Source: Bacteroidota bacterium (GTDB lineage Bacteria; Bacteroidota; Bacteroidia; Flavobacteriales_F; PHOS-HE28). From it: 13,796 nt of DNA. The notes under the pieces were generated by a model. That model saw only the letters and a list, made by a program, of their open reading frames with translations. It did no database searches and was not told the DNA's origin. Below, piece after piece: positions 1 to 6,588 of the stretch. Both the position numbers and the translations under genes were made by a program. The DNA is taken from assembly GCA_963169595.1 (NCBI GenBank), contig CAUJFM010000305.1:1-13796 (forward strand). Reading direction: 5' to 3'. Numbering within the stretch: position 1 is the first letter of the stretch; each line of letters starts with the position of its first letter.

Positions 1-407
1 CCGCTGAACGCCTCCATCACCACATCGAAGGTGGCGCCGGAACCATTGGCCTCCACGGTCACCACGGAACCCGTTCCGCTCACACTGAACCACACATCAT
101 TGCCCTGGGGCGAAGTGTAGCCGTTGCAGAGGATGGCCGCCAGGGACTGCGTGGCACCGGCTGCCGAGTAGGACACCGGGGTGCAATCGGACGCTACGGT
201 CAATTGAATGGCACCCGCGCATTCGTCATTGACGAGGCCACCACCACCGCGCTCCATATCAGCGGGCAGGGCACGCTGGTGAACGGTCGGGGCCATGGTG
301 ATGCTGCGGGCATCCGGCTTGGCCAGCCGGGGTTTCGCGGATTGGGCATCCGCGCTGGTGGTCCATGCAAGCATGGCCACGGCGATCGGGAAGTAGATGT
401 ACCTCAT
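1..407 (-). CDS. Secreted cell-surface protein with a T9SS-cargo-like beta-sandwich domain (3' end outside window)
   Basis: The minus strand is open from an ATG at 405-407 to the left edge of the window, giving 135 complete codons. Residues 1-21 form a signal peptide (a hydrophobic stretch around IAVAMLAW, then SADA with likely cleavage before QSAK), so the protein is exported. A low-complexity linker (about 22-58) precedes the motif NDECAGAIQL at 60-69 and DVWFSVSG at 104-111. From family knowledge, this NDxCxxAIxL...DVWFxF pattern is frequent in large Bacteroidota surface proteins that carry a C-terminal type IX sorting signal; that end is not in the window, so the sorting signal is unproven. 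The start is supported by the signal peptide and by a perfect -7 box 42 nt upstream. It is divergent from the SDR-like gene. The full size and function are unknown. Confidence 0.75.
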   Translation of the reverse strand, partial: MRYIYFPIAVAMLAWTTSADAQSAKPRLAKPDARSITMAPTVHQRALPADMERGGGGLVNDECAGAIQLTVASDCTPVSYSAAGATQSLAAILCNGYTSPQGNDVWFSVSGTGSVVTVEANGSGATFDVVMEAFS

Positions 408-449
408 GAAGGATCGATTAAATGTTCAACGAACGGTCAGGTGAGCGGA

Positions 450-457
450 CAAACATA
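450..457 (-). promoter_or_regulatory. Bacteroidota-type -7 promoter box for the secreted-protein gene
   Basis: On the minus strand this reads TATGTTTG, a perfect match to the Bacteroidota TAnnTTTG -7 element. It lies 42 nt before the ATG of the left-edge secreted protein, giving a leader of roughly 38 nt. I see no convincing -33 TTG at the right spacing. The assignment rests on consensus and position only. Confidence 0.5.
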
Positions 458-569
458 GGCATGCTCCAAGGCCATCTGCCCCCTCGGCTCGCCGCAGTTA
501 TTCACCATTGGTCACTGCATTATGCGTGTCCAGACCGTTGCGCTCCTCTTCCGCAGCGCGGCACCCACG

Positions 570-577
570 TACTTTTG
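570..577 (+). promoter_or_regulatory. -7 promoter box for the SDR-like gene
   Basis: TACTTTTG matches TAnnTTTG exactly and ends only 4 nt before the ATG at 582. If it is the -7 element, transcription would begin at or within a base or two of the start codon, so the mRNA would be leaderless from 582, or would carry a leader of about 12 nt from the in-frame ATG at 594. No clear -33 element is seen. Confidence 0.5.
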
Positions 578-581
578 ACCC

Positions 582-1367
582 ATGGTGAACGGGATGAACG
601 GCGAACACGCGCTGGTCTGTGGAAGCACACAAGGCATCGGCAGGGCCACCGCCATCGCCCTGGCCAAAGAAGGCGCCACCATCACCCTGCTCGCCAGGGA
701 CCGCTCCGCCTTGGAGAACACCCTGCACGAGCTTGATACGAACGGTGGGCAACAGCACGGCCTGATCGCCGTGGACATGTCGGACACTGCGGCCCTGGCC
801 GATGCGGTCCGGAAATGGGTGGAACAACGCCCCATCTCAATACTGGTGAACAACACCGGCGGACCTGCGCCCGGGCCGGCGCACGAGGCCACCGTGGAGG
901 ACTTCGAAGCCGCCTTCCGCCTTCATCTGCTCAGCTATCAGACGCTGGTGCGAGCCCTTGTGCCGGGCATGAAGGCCCGAAGGCACGGCCGCATCGTCAA
1001 CATCATCAGCACCAGCGTGAAGCAGCCGCTGCCCAACCTCGGCGTGAGCAACACCATCCGGGGCGCCGTGGCGAACTGGTCCAAGACGCTGGCCAATGAA
1101 CTGGGGCCGTTCAACATCACCGTGAACAATGTACTGCCCGGCGCGACCAGCACGGAGCGGCTTGCGGCCATCGTGCGCAACAAGGCGGCCAAGAGCGGGA
1201 TATCCGAGGAGGCCGCAGCCGAGGAGATGATGAACGAGATCCCGTTGCGGCGCTTTGCCCGACCGGAGGAGATCGCTGCGGCCGTGGTCTTCCTTACCGG
1301 CCCTTCGGGCGCCTACGTCAACGGTATCAACCTGCCGGTGGACGGCGGACGAACGGCCTGCCTCTGA
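582..1367 (+). CDS. SDR-family protein lacking the catalytic Tyr-Lys pair
   Basis: The 261-residue product has a short-chain dehydrogenase/reductase Rossmann fold of usual length. The nucleotide-binding motif is GSTQGIG at 14-20, NNTGG at 90-94 takes the place of NNAG, and the C-terminal PVDGGRT (252-258) is typical of FabG-like members. Aligning on the conserved serine (S143; FabG S138), the catalytic Tyr and Lys of YxxxK become S156 and R160 inside VSNTIR. Normal carbonyl reduction by the Ser-Tyr-Lys mechanism is therefore unlikely, although the cofactor site is intact. Flanking residues (STSVKQPLPNLGVSN) resemble a conserved Bacteroidota subfamily usually labelled 3-oxoacyl-ACP reductase, so this is a subfamily trait and not a random lesion. 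I infer, weakly, an association with kynurenine/2-aminomuconate catabolism because two enzymes of that route are nearby. Start 582 is used because of the -7 box; 594 is possible. It is convergent with the response regulator gene, 43 bp away. Confidence 0.9.
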   Translation: MVNGMNGEHALVCGSTQGIGRATAIALAKEGATITLLARDRSALENTLHELDTNGGQQHGLIAVDMSDTAALADAVRKWVEQRPISILVNNTGGPAPGPAHEATVEDFEAAFRLHLLSYQTLVRALVPGMKARRHGRIVNIISTSVKQPLPNLGVSNTIRGAVANWSKTLANELGPFNITVNNVLPGATSTERLAAIVRNKAAKSGISEEAAAEEMMNEIPLRRFARPEEIAAAVVFLTGPSGAYVNGINLPVDGGRTACL

Positions 1368-1410
1368 GCACACCGCGCCACCGCGGGGGAACAGACCTGG
1401 TCGCACCGGC

Positions 1411-2115
1411 TCATTCCGCCGATCCCGTGATGAGCCGGAACCCCTGGCCATGCACGTTGATGATCTCCACGGAGGGGTCCTCGCGCAGGTATTTCCGCAG
1501 CTTGGCGATATACACGTCCATACTGCGCCCGCTGAAATAGCTGTCGTTGCCCCAGACCTGGCGCAGCGCCTCGTTGCGTTCCAGGACCTTGTTCTGGTGC
1601 TGGCAGAGGAGCCGCAGGAGCTCGGACTCCTTGGTGGTGAGCCTGCGCTCGCCGACCGGGGTCCGCAGCACTTGTTTCCTCGGATCGAACTGGCTGTTCC
1701 CCAATTGATAGCGTTCGGGTTCCGGCTCGGGGCGCTCCACCCCGTTGGCCCGCCGAAGCACGGCCTGGATGCGCAGGATGAGCTCCTCCATGCTGAAGGG
1801 CTTCGTCATGTAATCATCCGCCCCGCTCTCGAAGCCGGCGAGCGTATCCTGCTTCATGCTCTTGGCCGTGAGGAACACAATGGGGACGGCGGGATCCTTC
1901 TGCCGGATCTCGCGGGCCAGCGTGAAGCCATCCTTCTGCGGCAGCATGACGTCCAGGATGAGCAGGTCATACCGGCCCTGGTCATAGGCCTGCTTCCCTT
2001 GCACCCCATCGGTGCGGAGGTCCACCTCGAAGCCCTTGGCCTGGAGGTATTGGGACAGGAGCGAGCCCAGGTTCGGGTCATCCTCGACCACCAGCAGCTT
2101 AGTGGGACCGGTCAT
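1411..2115 (-). CDS. OmpR/PhoB-family response regulator, RprY-like
   Basis: This 234-residue DNA-binding response regulator is the output half of the two-component pair with the kinase encoded just upstream. The receiver domain (about 5-120) has the acidic pocket E11-D12-D13, phosphoacceptor D55 (LLILDVMLPQKDG), T83 and K105 (YMTKPFSMEE). The C-terminal winged helix (about 135-230) ends in SMDVYIAKLRKYL and INVHGQGFRLI, typical of the OmpR class. The wording closely resembles Bacteroides RprY, a recalled similarity I could not align. I chose the ATG at 2115 because it places MTGPTKLLVVEDD at the normal N-terminus; it lies inside the last codons of the kinase gene (17-bp overlap), implying translational coupling. 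The DNA targets are unknown; in Bacteroidota RprY-type regulators have been tied to redox or stress responses. Confidence 0.93.
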   Translation of the reverse strand: MTGPTKLLVVEDDPNLGSLLSQYLQAKGFEVDLRTDGVQGKQAYDQGRYDLLILDVMLPQKDGFTLAREIRQKDPAVPIVFLTAKSMKQDTLAGFESGADDYMTKPFSMEELILRIQAVLRRANGVERPEPEPERYQLGNSQFDPRKQVLRTPVGERRLTTKESELLRLLCQHQNKVLERNEALRQVWGNDSYFSGRSMDVYIAKLRKYLREDPSVEIINVHGQGFRLITGSAE

Positions 2116-3511
2116 GTTCAAAAGGTAGGAAGATGTGGAAGGTACTGCCCTTGCCGGGTGTGCTGTCCAGCCTGATGTGCCCCCCATGGCGTTCCACCAC
2201 GGTGCGCACGTAGCTCAGGCCAAGCCCGAACCCTTTGGCATTGTGCACATTACCGGTGGGGATGCGGTAGAGGCGCTCAAAGATCTTGCGTTGCTCGCCC
2301 ACCGGGATACCCACGCCATTATCGGCCACGCTCACCGTGATGCCTTCGTTGTTGCTCGCGGTGGAGATGATGATGCGCGGCTCCTGCTCGGTGTACTTCA
2401 CCGCATTGTCCACCAGGTTGTACAACAGGTTGGTCAGGTGGATCCGGTCACCCTTGATCACATGGATCTCGGCCTTGAGGTCCATATCGATCCTTCCGTT
2501 GCGTTTGGCCACGCGGATCTGACTTCCCCGGATCACCTCCTGCACAAGCTTGTGCATGTCCAGGTCCACCGGCTTCAGCACCATGCGCCCCTGCAGCAGC
2601 ACCGCGCTTTGCAGCACGTTCTCCACCAGGGAGCCCAACCGCTTGTTCTCCTCGCGGATCATTCCCACGTAGGTGCGCACCTGGTCCTCGGTCTTCGGCA
2701 AGGAGGGGTCGCTCAATGCCTCACAGGCCAGTCCGATGGTGCTGATAGGCGTCTTCAGTTCATGGGTCAGGTTGTTCACCAGGTCCGTTCGGATCTCGCT
2801 GAGCCGCTTCTGCCGATGGATGGTGCGCAGCGTGTACACAAAGGCCAGCACGATGATGAGCGTGAACAGGGCGGATGCGACAAGCATGACACCGGCGCCC
2901 CGGAACAGCGTGGACTGTTGGTCGGGCATCACCACGTGCAGGTGGCTGACGGGCCCGGAGAGGTCATGGCGGAACAAACGTTCCTTGAAGGGCGAGGCCA
3001 GCAGCATGGCCGGGTCCGGTTGGTCGCCTCCGAGCAGGATCGGCTGCCCATCATCCAGGAAGACACCATAGGCCCCCGGCGAGGGGAGCGCGGCAAGCCG
3101 GAACTCGCTCAGCAAAAGGGAATCCAACATCCGGGCATCCAGCCGGTCCCGGAGGTCCGTGTGGCGCTCCGTGCGCAAGAGGTCCCGGACCACATCGGCC
3201 ACAAGGGCCTCTTCCACCGCATGCATCTGGTCCCGCTCATCGAAACCCTGCAACCCTGCGGCACGCCCGGCCCGCAGGGAATCGATCCGGGAGATCAACC
3301 GCATCCCCTCCGCGTGTCCCCGCAGGCGACCCACACGCTCCTGCAGCTCAAGGCGGTCGCTCACGGCATAGAGCGCATTGCTGACCCCCTGCCTGAACTG
3401 CGCCTCCCGCAACTCCAGCGTGCGGCCAAGCCAGAGTACCTGCAGGGCCAGCAGCCCGGCCAGCGCCGTGCAGATGGCGAACAACAGGATCGCCGACCAC
3501 CGTTTATCCAC
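2099..3511 (-). CDS. Membrane sensor histidine kinase, RprX-like
   Basis: The 470-residue inner-membrane kinase is the cognate partner of the overlapping response regulator gene. TM1 spans about 7-29, a periplasmic sensor region of about 175 residues follows, and TM2 lies at about 206-229. The H-box NNLTHELKTPIST contains phospho-acceptor H250. The N-box is NLLYNLVDNAVKYT (361-374; N365, N369), G1 is DNGVGIP (397-403), the F-box is FERLYR (411-416) and G2 is GFGLGLSYV (427-435). All catalytic boxes are present, so it should be active. There is no HAMP or PAS domain; TM2 runs almost directly into the dimerisation helix, as in RprX-type kinases. The start is GTG at 3511, giving MDKRW then TM1, and it sits 4 nt after a TAGCTTCG box, suggesting a leaderless or near-leaderless operon mRNA. 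The periplasmic ligand cannot be read from the sequence. Confidence 0.93.
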   Translation of the reverse strand: MDKRWSAILLFAICTALAGLLALQVLWLGRTLELREAQFRQGVSNALYAVSDRLELQERVGRLRGHAEGMRLISRIDSLRAGRAAGLQGFDERDQMHAVEEALVADVVRDLLRTERHTDLRDRLDARMLDSLLLSEFRLAALPSPGAYGVFLDDGQPILLGGDQPDPAMLLASPFKERLFRHDLSGPVSHLHVVMPDQQSTLFRGAGVMLVASALFTLIIVLAFVYTLRTIHRQKRLSEIRTDLVNNLTHELKTPISTIGLACEALSDPSLPKTEDQVRTYVGMIREENKRLGSLVENVLQSAVLLQGRMVLKPVDLDMHKLVQEVIRGSQIRVAKRNGRIDMDLKAEIHVIKGDRIHLTNLLYNLVDNAVKYTEQEPRIIISTASNNEGITVSVADNGVGIPVGEQRKIFERLYRIPTGNVHNAKGFGLGLSYVRTVVERHGGHIRLDSTPGKGSTFHIFLPFEHDRSH

Positions 3512-3515
3512 GAAG

Positions 3516-3523
3516 CGAAGCTA
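3516..3523 (-). promoter_or_regulatory. -7 promoter box of the kinase/regulator operon
   Basis: On the minus strand this reads TAGCTTCG, one base off TAnnTTTG (C for the third T), ending 4 nt before the GTG start of the histidine kinase. The same T-to-C variant precedes the aldehyde dehydrogenase and HD-PPK genes, which supports it as a genuine variant in this GC-rich genome. Confidence 0.4.
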
Positions 3524-3606
3524 TCGAAGCCCGATGGCATCGCCCCCCTTAAGAGATCTTAACGTTCGTTCAGAGCTGCTTAACAGGGGCCGGCCCCGCA
3601 CCGGGT

Positions 3607-3614
3607 CACCTTTG
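3607..3614 (+). promoter_or_regulatory. Possible -7 box at the start of the spacer before the aldehyde dehydrogenase
   Basis: CACCTTTG is one base off TAnnTTTG and identical to the box before the RidA-family gene. It would drive a transcript starting near 3618 towards the strong hairpin at 3719-3745. Nothing else supports it. Confidence 0.3.
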
Positions 3615-3617
3615 TAC

Positions 3618-3745
3618 CACGACCGTCACCTACGTGGTGAAAGTGAATGGAAGGGGATGGTCGGAAAGAGCGGTCAACGGATAGGGTTTTGGTTCCGTGA
3701 CCTGGTAACAAGGGGTTGAACGGCCTCCGCAGTGCGGAGGCCGTT
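3618..3745 (+). ncRNA. Candidate small RNA or attenuated leader before the aldehyde dehydrogenase
   Basis: Between the kinase and the dehydrogenase lie about 128 nt bounded by a promoter-like box (3607-3614) and a very strong hairpin (3719-3745). Inside, CACC/GGTG pairing around TACG (about 3628-3640) and CCT/AGG pairing near 3701-3713 hint at structure. No convincing ORF is present: the best frames give 16-17 residues. It does not fit tRNA, SRP RNA or any family I recognise. It could be an independent sRNA or a leader whose hairpin attenuates transcription into the dehydrogenase gene, which also has its own downstream -7 box. This is a positional inference with low confidence. Confidence 0.25.
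3719..3745 (+). terminator. Perfect 13-bp inverted repeat, terminator- or attenuator-like hairpin
   Basis: AACGGCCTCCGCA at 3719-3731 and its exact reverse complement TGCGGAGGCCGTT at 3733-3745 flank a single G. As RNA it folds into a 12-bp GC-rich stem with an AGT loop. The following bases (CGCGTT) are not a clean U-tract, so intrinsic termination is plausible but imperfect. The tRNA terminator downstream has a similar GGCC-rich stem. It ends 45 nt before the aldehyde dehydrogenase start. Confidence 0.55.
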
Positions 3746-3772
3746 CGCGTTCCGGGGGGTACAGGCGCGCGC

Positions 3773-3780
3773 TACCTTCG
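3773..3780 (+). promoter_or_regulatory. -7 promoter box of the aldehyde dehydrogenase gene
   Basis: TACCTTCG is one base off TAnnTTTG and ends 10 nt before the ATG at 3791. The 11-mer GCTACCTTCGC around it is repeated exactly before the HD-PPK gene. Together these favour 3791 as the start rather than the in-frame TTG at 3716, which lies upstream of the hairpin. Confidence 0.45.
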
Positions 3781-3790
3781 CCATCCCATC

Positions 3791-5233
3791 ATGGAAGACA
3801 TCCTCAACCTCATCAACGGTGCGCTGGTCCCGGCTGCGGGCGGCACCTGGATCGATGACCACGAGCCCGCCACCGGTCGCGTGTATGCCCGCATCGCGGA
3901 CAGCGACGAGCGGGATGTGGCGGCCTCGGTGAAGGCCGCCCAGGATGCCTTCCCGACCTGGTTGGGCATGGGGCGTGAAGGCCGTTCACAGGTGCTGCAC
4001 CGTCTGGCCGAGCTGATCGAACAGGACCTGGAGGCGTTCGCCCGGGCGGAATCGCGCGACAACGGAAAGCCCGTTCATCTGGCGCGGAAAGTGGACATCC
4101 CCCGGGCCGTGGCCAATTTCCGCTTCTTCGCCTCGGCCATCCTGCACGAACAGAGCGAGGCCCACCTGATGGACGATGTGGCGGTGAACTACACCGACCG
4201 TTCGCCGATCGGTGTCGTGGGCTGCATCAGCCCCTGGAACCTGCCGCTCTACCTCTTCACCTGGAAGATCGCGCCGGCGCTGGCGGCAGGCAATTGTGTG
4301 GTGGCCAAGCCCAGCGAGGTGACACCCATGACCGCCTACCGCATGGCCCAGTTGTGCGCCAAGGCCGGCATGCCTCCCGGCACGTTGAACATCGTGCATG
4401 GCCTGGGGCCGAAGGTGGGCGCCGCGATCACCGAACACCCCGAGATCAAGGCCATCTCCTTCACGGGCGGCACCCGCACCGGACAGCAGATCGCGCGCAC
4501 GGCGGCGCCCATGTTCAAGAAGCTGAGCCTGGAACTGGGCGGCAAGAACCCGGTGGTGATCTTCGCCGACTGTGACTTTGAGGAGATGCTGCGCACCACC
4601 GTGCTCAGCTCGTTCCGCAACCAGGGGCAGATCTGCCTGTGCGGATCGCGCATCCTGGTGGAACGTCCGCTGTACGAGCGGTTCCGCGATGCCTTCGTGG
4701 AGCGGGTGAAGGCCCTGCGCGTGGGTGATCCGGCGGACCCCGGAAGCGACCTGGGTGCCGTGGTGAGCGGACCGCACATGGAGAAGGTGCTGTCCTACAT
4801 CACCCTGGCACGCGAGGAGGGCGGCACAGTACTATGCGGAGGTGAACGGGTGCGCCTTGCCGGCGATCTGGCCGATGGCTGGTACATCGCCCCCACAGTG
4901 ATCGAAGGGCTGGGGCCAGCCTGCCGCACCAATCAGGAGGAGATCTTCGGGCCGGTGGTGACCATCGCCCCGTTCGATACGGAGGAGGAAGCCCTGTCGG
5001 TGGCCAATGGAACGCCCTATGGACTGGCGTCCGTGCTATGGACGAACGACCTGAAACGGGCCCACCGCATGGCGCACCGTCTGGAGTCCGGCATTGTGTG
5101 GGTGAACTGCTGGATGGTGCGCGACCTGCGCACGCCCTTCGGAGGCATGAAGCAGAGCGGCGTGGGGCGCGAGGGTGGCGTGGAGGCCCTGCGGTTCTTC
5201 ACCGAGGCGAAGAACGTGTGCATCAAGCTCTGA
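3791..5233 (+). CDS. Aldehyde dehydrogenase, 2-aminomuconic (or 2-hydroxymuconic) semialdehyde dehydrogenase type
   Basis: This 480-residue NAD-dependent cytosolic aldehyde dehydrogenase has the full catalytic set: N150 in SPWNLP, E248 in LELGGK, the nucleophile C282 in GQICLCGSR, and EEIFGPVV at 383-390. The C-terminal NCWMVRDLRTPFGGMKQSG (439-457) is characteristic of the muconic semialdehyde dehydrogenase branch, whose arginine in this segment contacts the substrate carboxylate. It would oxidise 2-aminomuconate 6-semialdehyde to 2-aminomuconate in the kynurenine/3-hydroxyanthranilate route; the alternative is 2-hydroxymuconic semialdehyde in catechol meta-cleavage. I favour the former because a 2-aminomuconate-deaminase-like RidA gene lies 6.4 kb downstream and no ring-cleavage genes are seen. 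The ATG at 3791 gives the family's normal N-terminus (LINGALVPAA), whereas the upstream extension runs through the hairpin. Its 3' end overlaps the candidate minus-strand small gene by 11 bp. Confidence 0.92.
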   Translation: MEDILNLINGALVPAAGGTWIDDHEPATGRVYARIADSDERDVAASVKAAQDAFPTWLGMGREGRSQVLHRLAELIEQDLEAFARAESRDNGKPVHLARKVDIPRAVANFRFFASAILHEQSEAHLMDDVAVNYTDRSPIGVVGCISPWNLPLYLFTWKIAPALAAGNCVVAKPSEVTPMTAYRMAQLCAKAGMPPGTLNIVHGLGPKVGAAITEHPEIKAISFTGGTRTGQQIARTAAPMFKKLSLELGGKNPVVIFADCDFEEMLRTTVLSSFRNQGQICLCGSRILVERPLYERFRDAFVERVKALRVGDPADPGSDLGAVVSGPHMEKVLSYITLAREEGGTVLCGGERVRLAGDLADGWYIAPTVIEGLGPACRTNQEEIFGPVVTIAPFDTEEEALSVANGTPYGLASVLWTNDLKRAHRMAHRLESGIVWVNCWMVRDLRTPFGGMKQSGVGREGGVEALRFFTEAKNVCIKL

Positions 5234-5396
5234 AGGAGGCCCGGCCTTGCTGGTGGTGCTCCTTCATCCCATTGGTGAAGAACCAGCCGAACCGGCCATC
5301 GAACCAGCGTTCAAATCGCCCCAGGGCGGTCAGCAGGAGGTGGAAGAGCGTTGCCATGGCTTGCAGGTCCTTTGGACCATACAACTCCAACGCCAT
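5223..5396 (-). CDS. Candidate small hypothetical protein (57 residues)
   Basis: A minus-strand ATG at 5396 opens a 57-codon ORF ending at 5223, with high G+C at third positions like its neighbours. It fills most of the otherwise empty 227-bp gap between the dehydrogenase and the SiaB-like gene. The product runs from a hydrophobic helix (LQAMATLFHLLLTALGRF) to an aromatic-rich segment (FERWFDGRFGWFFTNGMK) and a polar tail. This suggests a small membrane-associated or amphipathic peptide. I do not recognise a named family. It lies 64 bp downstream of the SiaB-like gene on the same strand, so co-transcription is possible. The reading frame extends further upstream, but the stretch before 5396 is not convincing as protein. 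It may be spurious. Confidence 0.45.
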   Translation of the reverse strand: MALELYGPKDLQAMATLFHLLLTALGRFERWFDGRFGWFFTNGMKEHHQQGRASFRA

Positions 5397-5460
5397 GCCG
5401 ATCGGTATGTGAAGTGATGAGCAGAACGAGGAACGGTGGCTCTGATGCCGGGACCGACGG

Positions 5461-6522
5461 TCACAGGCAGGAGTGGATGAGGATGTGCATCCCATCCGCG
5501 GTCCTTCCGAGCTCCACCCTCACCGGTTCCGCACACGAGCGTTGCAGCTCCAACAGGCCCAGGAACTCCCGATCCACCCCATCGGGCCGGTCGAGCAGGG
5601 TGTTGCGGTAGATCACCTCGCGGCGCGCGGGGTCCGCCTCCTGAATGGAGGCATGCGCCATCAACAGGCGGTCCGCCAGGGAGGCATCCACCCGCACCAT
5701 CAGCGCCAGTGCTGGTCCGTTCGCCCCCCGATGAACGACAAGCAGGGCGCCTTCGCGGTCCAGGCCGAGGGTGTCCACCAGGCCCAAGGCGGCATGCATG
5801 ATGCGCATGACCGGCGCCCGGGGCTCACCGGACAGCTCCATCTCATCGGCGACGAGGCGGACGACCACCCGCTGTATCGCCGGAGCGAACAGACCGGTGG
5901 CGGCCAGGAGCACATCTTCACGGACCACCACTTCATGAAGGGCCCGCAGCGCTGAAGCATCCGCGCTCACTACGGAGGTTCCGCCCACGATGACCCGGAG
6001 CATGAACAGCTCGTGGGCCTCGTCGATGGCGGTGAGCACATGGCCCATCTCCTGCCCGGATCGACGCGCCATCTCGATCAACCCGAGGCCTGCCCCACCA
6101 CGGGTGGTGCGCTCCTCGGCCCGCAACCGCTGCAGGAACAGTTGTTTGAGCTGCGCGATGTCCAGCCCACGCAACCGCTCCAACAGGGAGCGCAATCCTC
6201 CAGCCTCATCACGCAACACCGGATTGACGGCCACGACCTCGTTGCCCGAAGCCTGATGCCGGAGCAGGAAGAGACTGCGCCCGGCGCCCCGTTCGAGCTC
6301 GGAACCCACCAACGCCCGGTGCCGCACGATGTTCTGGTAGGCCTCGACCATGACGAAGGTGAGCCTGTTGCGCAAGGTGGGCCGTTCCTCGGCATCGAGC
6401 AGCGCCTCCCCCCAGGCTACCAGGTCCGCGGTGCGCGCATCGGTGAAGGCGCCGCTGTACAACAGGGATGAGCGGCACCCCGACAGGGCCAGGTAGAGGC
6501 TATGCGCACTGCCGAACTCCAT
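5461..6522 (-). CDS. SiaB/DUF6272-like GHKL-type kinase protein with a degenerate second copy
   Basis: The 353-residue protein has no signal peptide or membrane segment. Residues 5-180 resemble SiaB/DUF6272 anti-sigma-type kinases: LALSGCRSSLLYSGAFTD, then an N-box-like EAYQNIVRHR (60-69) and a G2-like GGAGLGLIEMARRSG (142-156). A clear DxGxG G1 motif is missing. Residues about 208-353 appear to repeat the same plan in eroded form: PVMRIMHAALGLVDTLG matches the N-box helix, and REFLGLLELQRS (318-329) matches AGLGLIEMARRS. The second half has lost the Asn and glycines, so it probably does not bind ATP. SiaB in Pseudomonas phosphorylates SiaC to control a diguanylate cyclase; no SiaC-like gene is in this window. 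I chose the ATG at 6522, 15 nt after a perfect -7 box, rather than the GTG at 6561, which lies upstream of that box and inside the palindrome. It is divergent from HD-PPK. Confidence 0.75.
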   Translation of the reverse strand: MEFGSAHSLYLALSGCRSSLLYSGAFTDARTADLVAWGEALLDAEERPTLRNRLTFVMVEAYQNIVRHRALVGSELERGAGRSLFLLRHQASGNEVVAVNPVLRDEAGGLRSLLERLRGLDIAQLKQLFLQRLRAEERTTRGGAGLGLIEMARRSGQEMGHVLTAIDEAHELFMLRVIVGGTSVVSADASALRALHEVVVREDVLLAATGLFAPAIQRVVVRLVADEMELSGEPRAPVMRIMHAALGLVDTLGLDREGALLVVHRGANGPALALMVRVDASLADRLLMAHASIQEADPARREVIYRNTLLDRPDGVDREFLGLLELQRSCAEPVRVELGRTADGMHILIHSCL

Positions 6523-6537
6523 CCTGACCCGTTCGAT

Positions 6538-6545
6538 CAAAGATA
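6538..6545 (-). promoter_or_regulatory. -7 promoter box of the SiaB-like gene
   Basis: On the minus strand this reads TATCTTTG, a perfect TAnnTTTG match, ending 15 nt before the ATG at 6522. It fixes the likely start codon, because the alternative GTG at 6561 lies upstream of it. Confidence 0.55.
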
Positions 6546-6555
6546 ACCGGATGGT

Positions 6556-6568
6556 CCGCACGGTGCGG
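6556..6568. promoter_or_regulatory. Perfect palindrome between divergent promoters, candidate operator
   Basis: CCGCAC at 6556-6561 and GTGCGG at 6563-6568 are exact inverted repeats around a single G. The site lies between the minus-strand -7 box (6538-6545) and the plus-strand -7 box (6575-6582), where a dimeric regulator could act on both promoters. Six-base arms can occur by chance in GC-rich DNA, so only the position makes it notable. Confidence 0.35.
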
Positions 6569-6574
6569 CCCGGC

Positions 6575-6582
6575 TACCTTCG
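6575..6582 (+). promoter_or_regulatory. -7 promoter box of the HD-PPK gene
   Basis: TACCTTCG ends 6 nt before the ATG at 6589. It shares the 11-mer GCTACCTTCGC with the aldehyde dehydrogenase promoter and predicts a nearly leaderless transcript. No -33 TTG is visible at the expected spacing. Confidence 0.45.
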
Positions 6583-6588
6583 CGGGGC

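Noticed and set aside
1368..1410. Possible bidirectional terminator between the convergent SDR-like and response regulator genes
   Set aside because: Only short GC matches are present, with no stable stem followed by a T-run on either strand.
1255..2175. Plus-strand ORF of 306 codons overlapping the end of the SDR-like gene and the response regulator
   Set aside because: It crosses the ends of two clear genes in a different frame and has no recognisable domain.
2135..3562. Long plus-strand ORF of 475 codons opposite the histidine kinase
   Set aside because: It is the antisense shadow of an intact kinase with all catalytic boxes; its translation is His/Gln-rich and matches no domain.
3684..3745. 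tRNA-like look of the segment around GGTTCCGTGACC...GGGGTTGAAC
   Set aside because: The T-arm has no matching 3' strand and no acceptor or anticodon stem can be drawn; the sequence runs straight into the hairpin.
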